DNA of 64,000 bases from DATCMU01 sp036563245 (GTDB lineage: Bacteria > Pseudomonadota > Alphaproteobacteria > Rhizobiales > Devosiaceae), in contig DATCMU010000030.1 of assembly GCA_036563245.1 (NCBI GenBank), forward strand, positions 1 to 64,000. Reading direction: 5' to 3'. Below the pieces are notes generated by a model. The model was not told the origin of the DNA, did not search any database, and saw nothing but the letters and a program-made list of their open reading frames with translations. This document shows, in pieces, positions 8,317 through 16,871 of this stretch. Made by a program: the position numbers and the translations under genes. Each line of letters begins with the position of its first letter. The stretch's first letter is position 1.

Positions 8317-9669
8317 ATGAATGCGATGACCCGGCCCGTATTTCCCTTCACCGTGACCCACCGCGATGTCTGGCGCATCGCCCTGCCCGCAACCCTTGCG
8401 TTCATCACCGAGCCGATGGCAGGCCTTGTCGATCTTACGGTGATCGGCCGACTTGGCGACGCCGCGCTCATGGGCGGCCTGGTGCTGGGGGCACTGGCGC
8501 TCGACTATCTGTTCTCGCTCGCCTTCTTCTTGAGGCTGGGAACGGCAGGGCTCGTGGCGCAATCGGTTGGCGCGCGCGATCCGCACCAGGGATTGATCCA
8601 CTTCGTGCGCGCCATCGGGATCGGGCTGGCGCTGGCCGTATTGCTGCTGATCCTCGGCCGTCCGCTCGAGCGGCTGGCCGCGGTGCTGCTGGGCGCGGGC
8701 CCGGCCGTGGCGGGACCATTTGCCACCTATTTCGGCGTGCGGCTATGGTCGGCGCCATTCGTGTTCATCAATTTCGCGCTTCTGGGCTGGTTTTATGGCC
8801 GGGCGGAGGCGACGACCGGTATGCTGCTGCAACTGATCGTTCACGGCAGCAATATCGTTTTGAGCATATGGCTGGTCTATGGCCTGGGTTGGGGCGTGAC
8901 CGGCGTTGCGCTGGGCACCGTGCTGGCGCAGGCGGTCGCCGCCATTGTCGGGCTCGGGCTTGTGCTTCGCCAAGGCGGGGGCATGGGCCGGATCGCCCGG
9001 GCCCTGCCCCGCGCCGACCTGTTCGACACGATTGCCCTCAGGCGGCTGTTCGCGCTGAGCCGCGACCTGATGATCCGTTCCGCCGCCCTGATGATGGCCT
9101 TTGCGTTCTTCACCGCGCAAACGGCGCGCGAAGGCGCGGTGCTGCTGGCGGCCAATGCGGTGATCCTGAATTTCCAGATGGTCACGGCCTTCTTCCTCGA
9201 CGGCCAGGCTCAGGCCGTCGAGCAATTATGCGGCAAGGCGATTGGCGCCAATTACCGCCCTGCCTTCGATCGCGCGGTACGGCTGGCCATGGGTTGGGGT
9301 TTTGGCATCGGCGCGACGCTGTTCGTGATCTGGGTGGCCATGGGGCCGTTGCTGATCGACCTGATGACGACCGCACCGGAAGTTCGAGAGGCTGCCCGGC
9401 AATATCTCGGTATCGCGGCCCTTGCCGCGCTGACCGGCGTTGCGCCTTTCGTGATGGATGGCATCATGCAGGGTGCCACGCTGAACACCCTGATCCGCAA
9501 CGGAATGGTTGCGTCCCTGGCCGTTTTTCTGGTCGCCGCACTGACCCTGCAGCCGCTTTTCGGCGTCAACGGGCTTTGGCTGGCGCTGCACATCTTCTTT
9601 GTCACGCGCGGCGCGATCTTCTGGTTCGCGGTGCAACGCAAGAAACCGCAACTGTTTCCCGCAAGCTAG
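8317..9669 (+). CDS. MATE family multidrug/metabolite efflux transporter
   Basis: 450 aa, about 12 hydrophobic segments in two halves, with the MATE-family beginning WRIALPATLAFITEPMAGLVDLTVIGRLGDAALMGGL. MATE proteins export cationic drugs or metabolites with H+ or Na+; the substrate here cannot be read. The frame is open for 48 codons upstream, but the family N-terminus fits the ATG at 8317 (or 8326). Convergent with pyrD, with a four-base overlap of the two 3' ends. Confidence 0.87.
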   Translation: MNAMTRPVFPFTVTHRDVWRIALPATLAFITEPMAGLVDLTVIGRLGDAALMGGLVLGALALDYLFSLAFFLRLGTAGLVAQSVGARDPHQGLIHFVRAIGIGLALAVLLLILGRPLERLAAVLLGAGPAVAGPFATYFGVRLWSAPFVFINFALLGWFYGRAEATTGMLLQLIVHGSNIVLSIWLVYGLGWGVTGVALGTVLAQAVAAIVGLGLVLRQGGGMGRIARALPRADLFDTIALRRLFALSRDLMIRSAALMMAFAFFTAQTAREGAVLLAANAVILNFQMVTAFFLDGQAQAVEQLCGKAIGANYRPAFDRAVRLAMGWGFGIGATLFVIWVAMGPLLIDLMTTAPEVREAARQYLGIAALAALTGVAPFVMDGIMQGATLNTLIRNGMVASLAVFLVAALTLQPLFGVNGLWLALHIFFVTRGAIFWFAVQRKKPQLFPAS

Positions 9670-10775
9670 AGCGAGGCCTCGCCCCTCGCCCAGGCTTCGG
9701 TCTGGGTGCCAGACAGATCGGCGACGCTCTTGCCGCCCGACTGGCGAACCGCCTGCACCAGGCCGTGCTTGATGTCCTCGAGCAGTTCCATGCCGCCGAA
9801 AACGAGCGCCGAATAGAGCTGGATTGCGTCTGCGCCTGCGGCAAACTTGGCCACGGCGCTTTTGGCGGAATGAATGCCGCCGGCACCGATCAGCGGCAGA
9901 TCGCCCACACGCAGCCTTACCTGGGCCAGCCGCTGGGTCGCCAACGCGAAGAGCGGCCGCCCCGACAGCCCGCCGGATTCGCCCGAGTTGGGCAGGTCCT
10001 TCACCGCATCACGGGAGATCGTGGTGTTGGAGACGATCATCCCGTCCAGATCGGTGGCCAGAACAACCTTGCAGATACTATCGAGCGCCGATTCATCGAG
10101 GTCGGGGGCTATCTTGAGAAAAACCGGTACGCGCACGCTGGCCCGACTGCGTTCCGCCAGAACCTCGCCAAGCAAACGCTTGAGGGCCTCATGCGCCTGA
10201 AGGTCACGCAGACCGGGTGTGTTCGGCGAGGAGATGTTGACCGTGAGATAGTCGGCCACCGGCGCAAACGCCTTCACTCCCAGCACGTAGTCGGCGACGA
10301 AATCGGCGCTGTCCTTGTTGGCGCCGATATTGACCCCGACGATCGAGGAAAAGCGCCGGCTGCGCAAACGTTCGAGCGCGGCGGCATGCCCTTCGTTATT
10401 GAAGCCCATCCGGTTGATCACGCCATCGGCTTCCGGCACCCGGAACAGGCGCGGGCGCGGATTGCCGGGTTGCGGGCGGGGGGTGAGCGTTCCAACCTCG
10501 ACAAAACCGAATCCCAGGCGACCCAGCGGGCCGGGCACTTCGGCATTCTTGTCGAAGCCGGCGGCCATTCCCACCGGATTAGCGAGTTCGAGCCCGCAAA
10601 TGCTGGTGCGCAATTCAGGCGGGTCGGCTCGTTCCTGCTCGGGTGCCAGGCCCATCTTCAAGGCGGCGATTGTCGCCTGGTGCGCGGTTTCAGGTTCCAT
10701 GCGCAGCAGGACGTCGCGCGTGAGCCCCCGCATCATCCCCGAGCGCAGGAGAGGCGAAAGCCGGGAGAGAATCAC
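9666..10775 (-). CDS. pyrD: Dihydroorotate dehydrogenase (quinone), class 2
   Basis: 369 aa. Oxidises dihydroorotate to orotate in pyrimidine synthesis, passing electrons to membrane quinone. Visible family motifs: an N-terminal amphipathic segment (LLRMEPETAHQATI) typical of class 2 enzymes, GMAAGFDKNAE, NRMGFNNEG, NISSPNTPGLR with the catalytic serine, VSNTT and GAGGIHS...GADAIQLYSAL for FMN binding. The GTG at 10775 overlaps the stop of the DUF952 gene (GTGA arrangement) and is preferred; two ATGs 13-14 codons later (MMRGLT) are alternatives. Confidence 0.93.
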   Translation of the reverse strand: MILSRLSPLLRSGMMRGLTRDVLLRMEPETAHQATIAALKMGLAPEQERADPPELRTSICGLELANPVGMAAGFDKNAEVPGPLGRLGFGFVEVGTLTPRPQPGNPRPRLFRVPEADGVINRMGFNNEGHAAALERLRSRRFSSIVGVNIGANKDSADFVADYVLGVKAFAPVADYLTVNISSPNTPGLRDLQAHEALKRLLGEVLAERSRASVRVPVFLKIAPDLDESALDSICKVVLATDLDGMIVSNTTISRDAVKDLPNSGESGGLSGRPLFALATQRLAQVRLRVGDLPLIGAGGIHSAKSAVAKFAAGADAIQLYSALVFGGMELLEDIKHGLVQAVRQSGGKSVADLSGTQTEAWARGEASL

Positions 10776-11131
10776 TTCACGCCTTCGGGCAGTTCGACGC
10801 TGCCATCGGCCGCGACCGCGAGCGGCTCGGCCCAGGCAACCGAATTGACGCCAAGACTGGCGTAGAGGTGCGGGAAAAGCGCGCCGCCGCGCGAGACTTC
10901 CCATTTGAGGTTTTCGACCACGTCGTCCGTGCGAACCGCAAGAAGCATGAGCGCGGATTGCCCGGCAAAGTGTCTTGCAAGGGTTTCGCGCAACTGGCCA
11001 GCGGTCGAGAAATGCATGTAACCATCGGCGATATCGACAGGCATGGGAGCAACCACGCCGTCGGCGCGGGCCTTTTGCCATATCGCGGCAGTGGTGATCT
11101 TGTAGACAAGGTTCGGATCGGTGTTCGGCAT
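10772..11131 (-). CDS. DUF952 domain-containing protein
   Basis: 119 aa. The pattern LVYKITTAAIWQKA...GYMHFSTAGQL...LLAVRTD...LKWEVSRGGALFPHLYASL matches DUF952, a small ART-like fold family of unknown function. It precedes pyrD with a four-base overlap, a pairing common in Rhizobiales, so the two are probably one transcript. The ATG at 11131 gives the family start; the frame is open upstream but runs across the divergent promoter region. Confidence 0.85.
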   Translation of the reverse strand: MPNTDPNLVYKITTAAIWQKARADGVVAPMPVDIADGYMHFSTAGQLRETLARHFAGQSALMLLAVRTDDVVENLKWEVSRGGALFPHLYASLGVNSVAWAEPLAVAADGSVELPEGVK

Positions 11132-11180
11132 GGCCGCGAAACTAGTGAATGGCCGGTAGCGCCGCAAGACGCTTCGCTGC

Positions 11181-11207
11181 TTTACAGACAGCCTGACGCG
11201 GTATAGT
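11181..11207 (+). promoter_or_regulatory. Predicted promoter of the S24 regulator
   Basis: TTTACA at 11181-11186 and TATAGT at 11202-11207 match sigma-70 -35 and -10 boxes at five of six positions each, with a slightly short 15-base spacer. The start site predicted from this falls next to or inside the palindrome at 11219-11237. Confidence 0.4.
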
Positions 11208-11218
11208 AAATAGGACTG

Positions 11219-11237
11219 ATGTCCCGGAATGGGACAT
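11219..11237. promoter_or_regulatory. Candidate autoregulatory operator (7-bp inverted repeat)
   Basis: ATGTCCC (11219-11225), spacer GGAAT, GGGACAT (11231-11237): perfect 7-base arms. It lies about 12 bases after the predicted -10 box of the S24-type regulator, where a repressor would block initiation. That the regulator itself binds here is an inference from position. Confidence 0.5.
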
Positions 11238-11262
11238 GTTTCCTCGAACGGCGACAAGACCG

Positions 11263-11904
11263 ATGTTTTCGCACGACGCAATCTGGGACGCAATCGACGC
11301 CATCGCCGAGCGGCACGGACTGTCCACATCCGGCCTTGCCCGACTTGCCGGCCTCGACCCGACGGCCTTCAACCCCTCCAAGAGGGTGAGCAAGGACGGA
11401 CGCCAGCGTTGGCCATCGACCGAAAGCATCGCAAAGGTGCTGGAGGCAACGGGCGAAAACCTGGAGGAATTCGTCTCGGGCGGCGGCGCCTACAGGCAGA
11501 CCAGCCAGATTCCTCCCGGAGCAACAGTTCCCCTTTTGGGTTTCGCGCAGGCGGGAGCCGGCGGGTTCTTCGATTCCGGCGGATTTCCGGTGGGACAGGG
11601 ATGGGACGAGGTCCGGTTTCCGGTTGGTGGAGACGGATCGGCCTATGCGCTGGAAGTTACCGGCGACTCGATGCTGCCCCTCTACAGGGATGGCGACATC
11701 ATCATCGTATCGCCCAGCGAGCAATTGCGACGCGGCGACCGCGTCGTCGTGCGGACCCGTGACGGCGAGGTCATGGCGAAGATCCTGCACAGGCAGACCG
11801 AAAAGCTGGTCGAGCTGCATTCGATCAATCCCGCGCATCCGCCGCGCAGCATCGATGCCGGTGACGTGGAGTGGATCGCCCGAATCCTGTGGGCGAGCCA
11901 ATAG
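11263..11904 (+). CDS. Helix-turn-helix regulator with S24/LexA-like peptidase domain
   Basis: 213 aa. The N-terminus is a divergent XRE-like helix-turn-helix (HGLSTSGLARLAGLDPTAFN, then RWPSTESIAKVLEATG). The C-terminus is a LexA/CI-type S24 domain with the catalytic serine in GDSMLPLY and lysine in MAKILHR, so autocleavage is possible. Such proteins act as repressors that can respond to DNA damage or stress. An ATG at 11236 is in frame but lies inside the palindrome and would leave no room for a ribosome site; 11263 (MFSHDAIWDAI) is the family start. Divergent from the DUF952-pyrD operon. Confidence 0.8.
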   Translation: MFSHDAIWDAIDAIAERHGLSTSGLARLAGLDPTAFNPSKRVSKDGRQRWPSTESIAKVLEATGENLEEFVSGGGAYRQTSQIPPGATVPLLGFAQAGAGGFFDSGGFPVGQGWDEVRFPVGGDGSAYALEVTGDSMLPLYRDGDIIIVSPSEQLRRGDRVVVRTRDGEVMAKILHRQTEKLVELHSINPAHPPRSIDAGDVEWIARILWASQ

Positions 11905-12003
11905 CTTATATTGCCTTCAGCACCTATCAGATCTAGTTGACATTCGCGTCGTGGCACGGCCCACTTGCTTGCGAGGAAACTACACTCGCGCGGAGCAAAC
12001 AAG

Positions 12004-12792
12004 GTGAGCGAAGTCGAATCGGCCTATATCGCGCCAAAGGCACCGGAATTGCGGCCACTGAATTGGAGCGACATCTTGGCCGCCCTGACTGCCGGTTTGA
12101 ATGATTTCTTGCGCGCACCGCTTTACGGGCTGTTCTTCGGGGCGGTCTACGCGATTGGTGGACTGACAATCGTCCTGCTGCTGAATGCCTATCACGCGCC
12201 CTGGATGATCCTGCCGATCATGATCGGCTTTCCCCTGATCGGGCCTTTCGTGGCCACCGGGGTCTATGAGGTCAGCCGCAGGCTGGAGACAGGGGCGCCC
12301 TTGAGCTGGCGCGCGGTGCTGCTGACGGTATTCCACCAGCGCGAACGCCAGATGGGCTGGATGGCCTTCGTCATCCTGTTCGTGTTCTGGATGTGGCTCT
12401 ACCTGGTGCGACTGTTGCTGGCGCTGTTCATGGGGTTCAATACCCCATCGACCCTGGACGGCTTCCTTCATGCCGTGCTGACCACGCAAAGTGGCATGGC
12501 GTTTCTCGCCATTGGAACGGTTGTGGGCGCCGTTCTGGCGCTGTTCCTGTTCTCGGCAACCGTGGTTTCCATGCCGCTGTTGCTCGACAGCGAGCTGGAT
12601 TTCGTCACTGCCATGATCACCAGTTTCCGCGCCGTCAGCGGCAGCGCGCTGCCAATGCTCGGCTGGGGCGTCGTGGTGACGGTTCTCACCCTATTGGCAA
12701 TGGCGCCCGCGTTCCTTGGGCTGGTTGTCGTGCTTCCGGTGCTCGGGCATGCGACCTGGCATCTTTACCGGCGGGCGACAGTGCCCGTGTGA
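12004..12792 (+). CDS. DUF2189 domain-containing integral membrane protein
   Basis: 262 aa with about six membrane segments; the start of the hydrophobic core (DILAALTAGLNDFLRAPLYGLFFGAVYAIGG) is characteristic of DUF2189. Function unknown. The GTG at 12004 has a GGAG about eight bases upstream and is preferred over the ATG at 11965. Convergent with lysK, seven bases apart. Confidence 0.8.
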   Translation: MSEVESAYIAPKAPELRPLNWSDILAALTAGLNDFLRAPLYGLFFGAVYAIGGLTIVLLLNAYHAPWMILPIMIGFPLIGPFVATGVYEVSRRLETGAPLSWRAVLLTVFHQRERQMGWMAFVILFVFWMWLYLVRLLLALFMGFNTPSTLDGFLHAVLTTQSGMAFLAIGTVVGAVLALFLFSATVVSMPLLLDSELDFVTAMITSFRAVSGSALPMLGWGVVVTVLTLLAMAPAFLGLVVVLPVLGHATWHLYRRATVPV

Positions 12793-12799
12793 GCAAAGA

Positions 12800-14410
12800 T
12801 TACGCGGCGAGGTCGCCAGACAGGGCGCGCGCGATCAACCTGCGCGTTTCGTCAACTCCATAGAGCGCGACGAAGGATCCGAAGCGGGGACCCTGGTCCT
12901 GGCCCAGCAGCACCTGGTAGAGCGCCTTGAACCAGTCACGCAACTGGGTGAAGCCGGCCGCCTTGCCCACCTCGTAAACCGCGTTCTGCAAGGTTTCCGC
13001 ATCGGTCGAGCCCGACAGGGCGGCGAATTCGAGATCGAGGGCGACCAGCGCTTCCCGCTCCTCGTCGGTGGGCAGGCGGAAAGTCTTGTGCGGCTTGATG
13101 AAGTCGTGGAAATAGCGGATCGCAAAACCGGTGAGCCGGTCGAGCTCGGGATGGTTTTCCGGCGTTGCGCCCTCGACGTAGCGCCCGATGAAGCCCCAGA
13201 GCACCGCCTTGTCCTGGGCGTTGGCAGCCGACACGAGGTTGAGCAGCAGCGCAAAGCTGAGCGGCACGTCGTGCGCGGGCGGCGGGCCGGAGTGAATGTG
13301 AAAGGCGGGGTTGTCGAGCCGTTCCGCCTCGCCCTGGCGATGGTAGGCCTCGCAGAAGGTGTAGTATTCGTCTACGGCGCGGGGAATGACGTCGAAATAG
13401 AGCCGCTTGGCCGCCCGGGGCTTCTGGAACATGTAAAGCGACAGGCTTTCGGTCGTGGCATAGGCGAGCCACTCGTCGATAGTGATGCCGTTGCCCTTGG
13501 ACTTGGAAATCTTCTGGCCGTGCTCGTCCAGGAACAGTTCATAGACGAAATGCTCCGGAGCGCGGCCGCCAAGGATGTTGCAGATCCGGTCGTAGATGAC
13601 CGAATTGGTCTGGTGATCCTTGCCGAACATCTCGAAATCGACGTCAAGGGCCGCCCAGCGCATGCCGAAATCCGGCTTCCACTGCAGCTTCACGTGTCCG
13701 CCTGTGACCGGCAGCGTCGTTTCGGTGCCGTCCTCATCGTCAAAGGTCACGGTGCCGGCCCTGGAGTCGACCGCCTTCATGGGCACGTAGAGCACCCGGC
13801 CAGTGGTCGGCGAGATCGGCAGGAAGGGGCTGTAGGTCGCCTGCCGCTCGGGTCCCAGGGTGGGCAGCATGACCTTCATGATATCGTCGAAGCGCTCGGC
13901 CGCGCGCAACAGCACCTCGTCGAAGCGGCCGCTTCGATAGTATTCGGTGGCGCTGGCGAACTCGTAATCGAAGCCGAAGGTGTCGAGGAACCGGCGCAGC
14001 ATGGCGTTGTTATGGTCGCCAAAGCTCCTGTCCTGTGTGCCGAACGGGTTTGGAACCGCGGTAAGCGGCTTGTGCAGATGCGCCTTCAGCGCTTCCGGAT
14101 CGGGCACGTTGTCCGGCACCTTGCGCATGCCGTCCATGTCGTCGGAAAAACACAGGAGATGCGTTTGCACCTCGTCGCGGGTCAGAAGGCGAAAAGCGGT
14201 CCGCACCATGGTGGTGCGGGCGACCTCGCCGAAAGTCCCGATATGGGGCAGGCCCGAGGGCCCGTACCCGGTCTCGAACAACACGTGATCCTTGCCGGTC
14301 CGCTCCATACGTTTGACGATCTTGCGCGCTTCCTCGAATGGCCAGGCGCGAGCTGATTGCGCAGCCTCGAAAAGGGCGGGATCGAGCTTTGGAAGACGAT
14401 GGGCGGACAC
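12800..14410 (-). CDS. lysK: Lysyl-tRNA synthetase, class I
   Basis: 536 aa from the chosen start. Class I signatures are present: the HIGH-like PHIGT (in GPSGLPHIGTFGE) and the KMSKS motif KISKSKGNG. It charges tRNA-Lys with lysine in the cytoplasm. The class I enzyme is the archaeal type that also occurs in many alphaproteobacteria in place of class II LysRS. A GTG at 14410 (VSAHRLPKLDPALFEAA) follows AGAAGGGA at a workable distance and matches the usual short N-terminus; an ATG at 14464 would add 18 unlikely residues. Confidence 0.92.
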   Translation of the reverse strand: MSAHRLPKLDPALFEAAQSARAWPFEEARKIVKRMERTGKDHVLFETGYGPSGLPHIGTFGEVARTTMVRTAFRLLTRDEVQTHLLCFSDDMDGMRKVPDNVPDPEALKAHLHKPLTAVPNPFGTQDRSFGDHNNAMLRRFLDTFGFDYEFASATEYYRSGRFDEVLLRAAERFDDIMKVMLPTLGPERQATYSPFLPISPTTGRVLYVPMKAVDSRAGTVTFDDEDGTETTLPVTGGHVKLQWKPDFGMRWAALDVDFEMFGKDHQTNSVIYDRICNILGGRAPEHFVYELFLDEHGQKISKSKGNGITIDEWLAYATTESLSLYMFQKPRAAKRLYFDVIPRAVDEYYTFCEAYHRQGEAERLDNPAFHIHSGPPPAHDVPLSFALLLNLVSAANAQDKAVLWGFIGRYVEGATPENHPELDRLTGFAIRYFHDFIKPHKTFRLPTDEEREALVALDLEFAALSGSTDAETLQNAVYEVGKAAGFTQLRDWFKALYQVLLGQDQGPRFGSFVALYGVDETRRLIARALSGDLAA

Positions 14411-14582
14411 GGGCGAAAATCCCTTCTGGGGGTGGCATGACACCAGGCCGAGGCTCTGTGACACAGCCCGCGGCAGGGCGTCAATGCCGGCGAGAACCGT
14501 GGCTGGTTGCCGAGGGGGTTCTTGTCATTGCGCATTCGCCTGCATAGTTATGGTCACCAAATGCAAACAAGAGGACCTTGGA

Positions 14583-14990
14583 ATGCCGCTTTCGCCCCAG
14601 GACGCACTCATCTACGTGATGGTGATGACCTCCGCCTCGGACCGCGCCATGAACGATCAGGAAATGTCGCGCATCGGCCAGTTGGTCAAGCGGTTGCCGG
14701 TATTCAGCGGCTTCGACGTGGCCGGATTGCCCGCGGTCGCCGAGCGTTGCGCGACGATGATGAACGAGCAAGCAACACTGGACGGCGTGCTCGATGCGGT
14801 GGCAGAGGCCCTGCCCGCACGCCTGCGCGACACCGCCTATGCCCTTGCGGTGGAAATCGCCGCAGCGGATTTCACCCTTGAGCAGGAAGAGTTGCGCCTG
14901 CTCGAGATCATCGAGGAGCGCCTTGAGGTGGACCAACTGGTCGCCGCCGCGATCAAGGCGGCGGCACGCGCCCGTTACCGCCGGGTTTGA
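14583..14990 (+). CDS. TerB-like tellurite-resistance-family protein
   Basis: 135 aa all-helical protein with the TerB/DjlA-N-type pattern (PQDALIYVMVMTSASDRAMNDQEMSRIGQLV ... LEQEELRLLEIIEERLEVD) carrying acidic residues that could bind metal. The family is linked to tellurite resistance and stress but its function is not settled. AAGAGG lies nine bases before the ATG. Divergent from lysK; no other ter genes are nearby. Confidence 0.75.
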   Translation: MPLSPQDALIYVMVMTSASDRAMNDQEMSRIGQLVKRLPVFSGFDVAGLPAVAERCATMMNEQATLDGVLDAVAEALPARLRDTAYALAVEIAAADFTLEQEELRLLEIIEERLEVDQLVAAAIKAAARARYRRV

Positions 14991-15000
14991 ACCGCGCGCC

Positions 15001-15030
15001 TTGTCATCTCCGGCTGCCGCTCCATATTAG
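15001..15030 (+). promoter_or_regulatory. Predicted promoter of the sterol-desaturase-like gene
   Basis: TTGTCA at 15001-15006 (five of six) and TATTAG at 15025-15030 (four of six), spacer 18. It lies just after the TerB-like gene and ahead of the palindrome at 15031-15048. Confidence 0.4.
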
Positions 15031-15048
15031 CTCACACTAAAGTGTGAG
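15031..15048. promoter_or_regulatory. Candidate operator: 18-bp palindrome over the predicted start site
   Basis: CTCACACT, AA, AGTGTGAG: perfect 8-base arms around a two-base centre. It begins directly after the predicted -10 box and so covers the transcription start of the downstream gene. There is no T-run, so it is more likely a repressor site than a terminator. Confidence 0.5.
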
Positions 15049-15111
15049 GTGCGTGTACGCGCACTGTCGTATCAGGAAGAGACGCCAGACAGGCAAACCG
15101 GAGAGCAGGCC

Positions 15112-15942
15112 GTGACCATATTGGGGTTGAGCGAGGGCATGTTCCGCCTTTCGCTGTTCATTGCGATCTTCGCCCTGATGGCGGTGCTCGAGGCGCTTCT
15201 GCCGCGGCGCAGGCGCCGGCACGCACGCCTGAAACGGTGGGTCACCAATTTCGGCGTGCTGGCATCCTCATATGTTCTGGTGGCCCTTGTCGGGCTGATC
15301 GTTCCGGTGACGGCGACGCTGAGCGCGGTCTTTGCCCAGAACCAGGGGCTGGGGCTCTTCAATCTGACCGCCTGGCCGGGCTGGATCGAGGGCATCATCG
15401 CCTTCATCCTGCTCGATCTGGTGATCTGGACGCAGCACCTGGTCACCCACAAGGTACCGCTCCTGTGGCGCTTCCACCGCGTCCACCACACCGACGAGGA
15501 CCTCGACGCCAGTTCCGCCGTGCGGTTCCATCCGGTCGAAATCGTCTTTTCCGTATTCGTGAAATCGGCAGCGGTTGTGCTTCTTGGCGCACCGGTCCTG
15601 GCGGTCGTCCTCTTCGAGGCTGCGGTAAACGGGTCGGCCATGTTCAACCACGCCAACCTGCGGCTGCCTGAATCCGTGGACCGCTTTGTGCGGCGCCTAA
15701 TCGTCACCCCCGACATGCACCGGGTGCACCATTCCACCGAGATGGCGGAGACCAACAGCAATTACGGTTTTGCGCTGTCGGTCTGGGACCGGCTGTTCCG
15801 CACCTATGTCGCGCAGCCGGAAAAAGGGCATGACGGGATGACGCTGGGGCTTTCCGACTGGCAGGACGACGCGCCGACGCGGCTTGGGTGGAGCCTTGCC
15901 CTGCCCTTTTCCAACCCGGCGCGGACCAGCCGGGATCAGTAG
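15112..15942 (+). CDS. Sterol desaturase / fatty acid hydroxylase family membrane di-iron protein
   Basis: 276 aa with four to five membrane segments and the eight-histidine signature of the family: HLVTH, HRVHH (FHRVHHTDEDLDASSAVRFHP) and HRVHHS, with further histidines (NHAN). Members hydroxylate or desaturate lipids with a di-iron centre and O2; the substrate here is unknown (hydroxylated fatty acids, hopanoids or carotenoids are possible). The GTG at 15112 has GGAG upstream; the ATG at 15139 is an alternative. Convergent with the next gene, overlapping it by seven bases. Confidence 0.82.
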   Translation: MTILGLSEGMFRLSLFIAIFALMAVLEALLPRRRRRHARLKRWVTNFGVLASSYVLVALVGLIVPVTATLSAVFAQNQGLGLFNLTAWPGWIEGIIAFILLDLVIWTQHLVTHKVPLLWRFHRVHHTDEDLDASSAVRFHPVEIVFSVFVKSAAVVLLGAPVLAVVLFEAAVNGSAMFNHANLRLPESVDRFVRRLIVTPDMHRVHHSTEMAETNSNYGFALSVWDRLFRTYVAQPEKGHDGMTLGLSDWQDDAPTRLGWSLALPFSNPARTSRDQ

Positions 15943-16751
15943 AAGCTGACCGGAAACCAGCGCAGATAGAGCTGGTCCAGGGTACCGTCGCGCTTGAGCC
16001 GCACCAGCGCGGCATCGATGGCGCGGGTCAGGTTCTGGAGTCCAGCCTGGGTGGCAATTGCCATGCCGCGTCCGAACAGGTCGGGGCGGAAATAGGCGGG
16101 ACCGGAAAACCCGCAGCAGTCGGCATGCTCGTTGAGCCAGAAGGACGCGCGCATCGCGTCGCCGAAATAGGCGAAGGCCTTCTCCTGGCGCACTGCGTCG
16201 AGCGCATCCAGCTCGTTGTCGAATTCGAGAATGTCCGCGCCGGAGAGGTAGCGTCTGGCGAATTCCTCGTGCGCCGACCCTTTTCGCACCGCGATCGCCT
16301 TTCCTTCGAGCCTTTCCGGGTCGAGTTGGCCGGACCGCGACTTGAGCATGACGAACCGGGCCGGGAACTGCAGGTAGACGCGGGAAAAATCGAACCGCGC
16401 TCCGTTCGCCGAATTGATCGCAAGACCGGCGATGATCGCATCGCCCTGGTTGTCGGCGAGCGCATCGGCGATCTGATCCCATGGCCAGGGCTGGATGGTA
16501 CAGGTCGCCTTCACCTCGGCGCAGATGGCGCGGGCCAGATCAACGTTGAAACCAACCAGCCGGCCGGATGAATCGGAATAGTTGAAGGGCGGGAAATCGG
16601 CCGTCGTGAGGAACCGGATCGCGGGAACGCTGGCCGGATTGGGCGCATCGGTCCGCGCGCTGGGGTCCACGTGATTGGGCAGAACCTGCGCGAAAACCGG
16701 CACCGCGAGCAGGTGCACAAGCACCAGTGCAAGGACGAACGGACGAATCAT
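15936..16751 (-). CDS. Periplasmic substrate-binding protein, amino-acid ABC type (SBP_bac_3)
   Basis: 271 aa with a signal peptide (MIRPFVLALVLVHLLAVPVFAQ) and the type 2 periplasmic binding fold: ADFPPFNYSDSSGRLVGFNVDLARAICAE, AIIAGLAIN, IAVRKGSAHEEF, DGTLDQLYLRWF. Such proteins bind polar amino acids or opines, or act as sensors. No permease or ATPase gene is adjacent, so this is an orphan that either uses a distant transporter or has another role. The frame is open far upstream through the glycosyltransferase gene, but the ATG at 16751 gives the signal peptide. Confidence 0.85.
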   Translation of the reverse strand: MIRPFVLALVLVHLLAVPVFAQVLPNHVDPSARTDAPNPASVPAIRFLTTADFPPFNYSDSSGRLVGFNVDLARAICAEVKATCTIQPWPWDQIADALADNQGDAIIAGLAINSANGARFDFSRVYLQFPARFVMLKSRSGQLDPERLEGKAIAVRKGSAHEEFARRYLSGADILEFDNELDALDAVRQEKAFAYFGDAMRASFWLNEHADCCGFSGPAYFRPDLFGRGMAIATQAGLQNLTRAIDAALVRLKRDGTLDQLYLRWFPVSFY

Positions 16752-16871
16752 AGAAAGCCTTGTTCCTGCATAAGCTTGTGGTTTATCGCGCAATCTTGCA
16801 GAAATGGCGAGCCGCAGCGCCCTCCCCGGCGCGAAATTGCCAGACAACACCCGTTTCAGAACGAATTTGCC

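Noticed and set aside
7827..10865. A 1012-codon open frame on the plus strand across the MATE and pyrD genes
   Set aside because: It is antisense or out of frame to two well-recognised genes, has Arg/Pro/Gly-rich composition and no family pattern; it is a GC-driven shadow.
12716..14356. A 546-codon plus-strand frame opposite lysK
   Set aside because: Antisense shadow of a class I LysRS with HIGH and KMSKS motifs in place.
15031..15048. Terminator for the TerB-like gene
   Set aside because: The palindrome has only two bases in its centre and no T-run, so it cannot form a usual terminator loop; an operator fits better.
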